This document shows, piece after piece, positions 6,390 through 8,376 of a stretch of DNA of 8,376 nucleotides. The position numbers were made by a program, and so were the translations under genes. Source of the stretch: Bacteroidota bacterium (GTDB lineage Bacteria; Bacteroidota; Bacteroidia; Bacteroidales; FEN-979). The stretch is from assembly GCA_026391755.1 (NCBI GenBank), contig JAPLDN010000214.1:1-8376 (forward strand). Reading direction: 5' to 3'. Position 1 is the stretch's first letter. Each line of letters opens with the position of its first letter. The notes under the pieces were generated by a model. That model saw only the letters and a list, made by a program, of their open reading frames with translations, searched no databases and was not told the origin of the DNA.

Positions 6390-7565
6390 CTATTTTATTT
6401 TTTTTAAGATCAGGAGAAAATAAATGCCCGCCACAAGAACCCCGGCCCCGGAGATCATAAACATCGGCTTCATACCAAGGGTAAACCATAGAACTCCTGC
6501 GATACTGCTAGCCAAAAGAGAGAAAACACTGGCAAAACTCGTGTAAAACCCTATGGCCGTCGCGGTATCTTGCTTTGCCGCAATATTGCTTATCAGGGCT
6601 TTTGAAATCCCCTCCGTACTGGCTGCATAAACCCCGTAAAAAAAGAAAAGCACAAGAAAACCCGCGACAGATGCTGTAAAACCAAAACTCAGGTAAACCC
6701 CTGCAAATAAAAACAAACCGTAAATCAGCATCGTCTTCAGTCCTATCCTGTCGGCCAGAATCCCCAGGGGATAAGAAGCTAAAGCATACACCAGGTTGTA
6801 AAAAATATACATGGAGATCATGCCGGTATCGGAGACCTGTTTATCCTTGATCGCAAGCAAAAGAAAAGCGTCGGAACTATTGAATAAGGTGAAAAGCAGC
6901 AAGCCGGCAACAAGGTAACGGTAAGAAACCGCAGAACGCTTCCAGTATTTCAGGTAGGAAAGAAAACCTGGCCTGGCGAGAGAAGTTTTAACCTCAGTCT
7001 TCTTCTCCTTCAGGAAGAAGGTGAGCCCGATCGCGATCAGCCCTGGAAAAAATGCAAGGATAAAAAGCATCTTATATTCCCCGGGATAAAACCAAAGGTA
7101 TATGAGGGCCAGGATGGGTCCGATAGCAGCTCCGACCGTATCCATGCTTCTATGAAACCCGAATACCTTTCCCTTATGCTCCGGGGTGGTCTCATCGCTT
7201 AATATGGCATCCCTTGCTCCTGTGCGTATACCCTTGCCGAGCCTGTCCATTGTCCGGGCAAGGAATATCCACCAGGGCCAGGTCAGTACGGCCATCATGG
7301 GCTTTGAAAAGGCGCTGAGGGTGTAACCTCCCCTCACAAAAGGCAGTCTTTTCTGCAAGGTATCGGAACTCTGCCCGAAATACCCCTTGCTTAAGCCTGC
7401 AACCGCCTCGGCAACCCCTTCGAGGATGCCGATTAAAAGTACCGAGAAACCGATGGACCTCAGGTAAACAGGCATGACAGGGTAAAGCATCTCTGAAGCC
7501 ACATCGGTAAAAAGGCTTACAAAAGAAACCAGCAAGATAGTGCGGGTTAAGATCCTGGCTTTCAT
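6390..7565 (-). CDS. Major facilitator superfamily transporter, MJ1317-like group
   Basis: This 391-residue inner-membrane protein has about 12 hydrophobic segments (for example near residues 9-35, 41-63, 140-186, 216-238, 248-272, 278-320, 335-362 and 368-387), the usual length and plan of an MFS secondary transporter. Family-specific motifs are clear. TM1 has FTDVASEMLYPVMPVYL. The loop near TM2-3 has SKGYFGQSSDTLQKR, a loose version of the MFS GxxxD/RxGRR motif. RTMDRLGKGIRTGARDAILS at 104-123 is followed by GKVFGFHRSMDTVGAAIGP at 132-150. These fit the poorly characterised MJ1317-like permeases; the substrate is unknown, and I would not call it a drug exporter from sequence alone. In the second half, LGILADRIGLK at 267-277 is the repeated loop motif. 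Its ATG overlaps the upstream gene's TGA by 4 bases (ATGA at 7565-7562), so translation is probably coupled to the aminopeptidase. It ends before the shared terminator. Confidence 0.9.
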   Translation of the reverse strand: MKARILTRTILLVSFVSLFTDVASEMLYPVMPVYLRSIGFSVLLIGILEGVAEAVAGLSKGYFGQSSDTLQKRLPFVRGGYTLSAFSKPMMAVLTWPWWIFLARTMDRLGKGIRTGARDAILSDETTPEHKGKVFGFHRSMDTVGAAIGPILALIYLWFYPGEYKMLFILAFFPGLIAIGLTFFLKEKKTEVKTSLARPGFLSYLKYWKRSAVSYRYLVAGLLLFTLFNSSDAFLLLAIKDKQVSDTGMISMYIFYNLVYALASYPLGILADRIGLKTMLIYGLFLFAGVYLSFGFTASVAGFLVLFFFYGVYAASTEGISKALISNIAAKQDTATAIGFYTSFASVFSLLASSIAGVLWFTLGMKPMFMISGAGVLVAGIYFLLILKKIK

Positions 7566-8376
7566 TGTTGTTCAACCTTGAAAAAAACCAGGTAAGCTTT
7601 CGCTGCAGTTGCCAGTTTGGAATTCCAGTGCTTTGCCGCTGCTTTAGCATTCTCAACGGTTAGCGGGTCCATGTAATTGAGCTTCTGCATGGCCGAAAAG
7701 GCATTCATACGGGTCTCAAACTCGTATTTGGGTCCGCAGTATGCGATAAGTTCTTTAAGATATTCATATTTACCACTGCTGATGGCAATCCCCAGCCAGG
7801 CCATCCTGATGTTCTTACCCCTCCAGCCTTCCATTTCCCTGGTCATGTCAAGATAATGGTCCTTCCCATCCGGGAAGGAACTGCAGAGACGTTCCAGGGC
7901 AAACTGTATATTAAGGTAGGAAGAATCGGCCAGGAGGGTTTCAGCATCCGGCTTAAGCGCCGGCGGTATGATATCCAGGAAAACAAGTGCCGACTTCCTT
8001 ACATTGGCATCCCTGTCGTGAAAAGCCTGCCTGAAAAGGTCCATGGTTTCTGCAGACCTGTCTCCCGAGAGCTGATCGAGTATGGCGGAACGTATCAGAT
8101 GAAATTGGTTTTTACCATATGCTCCGAGAAGCAATTCCTTCTTTTTTTCCAGCGGGATATTGCGTAACTCCTGAAGTGCATCATACCTGTCAATCATATA
8201 CGGAGCCTTCATCAGCTGTGATGCAAGCTCCCCGTAAGAACGTTCAAAACTGAGTTTTTTCAGTATCCTGCGGCCGGGATCAAAAAGCACAAAATCAATG
8301 GGGGCTTTTCCGGGATTCGGGATACTGATTTTTTGCTCTTTTTTATCTATCCAGGCCATAATGCTGTCGTTTGAAC
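7562..8376 (-). CDS. Probable M1 family aminopeptidase, C-terminal part with HEAT-like repeats (cut by window edge)
   Basis: The frame is open to the window edge with no stop upstream of the first visible Met (8357-8359), and the first residues (WIDKKEQKISIP, then FVLFDPGRRILKKLSF) look like a strand from the inside of a protein, not an N-terminus. I therefore treat it as partial, with 271 visible codons. The pattern of a beta-sandwich end followed by ELASQLMKAPYMIDRYDALQ and a long run of helix pairs (LLLGAYGKN, IRSAILDQLSGD, LFRQAFHDRDANVRKSAL, MNAFSAMQKLNYMDP) matches the tail of bacterial M1 zinc aminopeptidases that carry HEAT-like repeats. The catalytic GAMEN and HExxH motifs would lie outside this window, so the enzyme call cannot be confirmed here; a stand-alone HEAT-repeat protein is the alternative. 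The stop overlaps the MFS start by 4 bases, indicating an operon. Confidence 0.68.
   Translation of the reverse strand, partial: SNDSIMAWIDKKEQKISIPNPGKAPIDFVLFDPGRRILKKLSFERSYGELASQLMKAPYMIDRYDALQELRNIPLEKKKELLLGAYGKNQFHLIRSAILDQLSGDRSAETMDLFRQAFHDRDANVRKSALVFLDIIPPALKPDAETLLADSSYLNIQFALERLCSSFPDGKDHYLDMTREMEGWRGKNIRMAWLGIAISSGKYEYLKELIAYCGPKYEFETRMNAFSAMQKLNYMDPLTVENAKAAAKHWNSKLATAAKAYLVFFKVEQQ

Noticed and set aside
7192..7656. 154-codon minus-strand frame overlapping the MFS and M1 genes
   Set aside because: It is out of frame with two recognisable overlapping genes, and its translation is rich in Cys, Arg and His with no motif.

Overview
The window looks like ordinary chromosomal DNA from a member of the Bacteroidota. 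Three things point there. Two promoter-like sites match the phylum's TAnnTTTG -7 element. A large surface lipoprotein ends in a LruC domain, which is typical of this phylum. Leaders before start codons are AT-rich rather than strong Shine-Dalgarno sites. I cannot place it below phylum level, and I see no rRNA, tRNA, CRISPR array, insertion sequence or phage gene.

Layout. Positions 1-64 hold an unusual inverted repeat built of 7-base units. On the minus strand, mnmA (2959 down to 1868, tRNA 2-thiouridylase) is followed after 21 bases by a secreted M28 metallopeptidase with PA and PDZ domains (1846 down to 65); the two probably share a transcript. A compact divergent control region (about 2960-3131) separates mnmA from a plus-strand gene (3132-6302). 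That gene encodes a 1056-residue lipoprotein: an N-terminal LruC-type region, a beta-helix-like stretch, four Ig-like repeats in an A-B-A-B arrangement, a calcium-binding-type segment and a C-terminal LruC domain. A rho-independent terminator readable from both strands (6324-6353) and a second GC-rich inverted repeat (6358-6380) lie in the gap to the next, convergent unit. That unit is on the minus strand: the C-terminal part of a probable M1 aminopeptidase with a HEAT-like tail, cut by the window edge, overlaps by 4 bases an MFS transporter (7565 down to 6390).

How the genes fit together. Two peptidase genes and a surface lipoprotein suit the protein- and polymer-degrading lifestyle common in this phylum, but nothing shows that the three transcription units form one system. 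The most useful observations are these: MnmA lacks the third, C-terminal cysteine of the standard enzyme (a tyrosine takes its place); mnmA probably starts at TTG inside a longer open frame; the lipoprotein's Ig-like array has an exact 170-residue (510-base) super-period; and the heptad inverted repeat sits at the left edge. I did not find convincing evidence of a novel multi-gene system.
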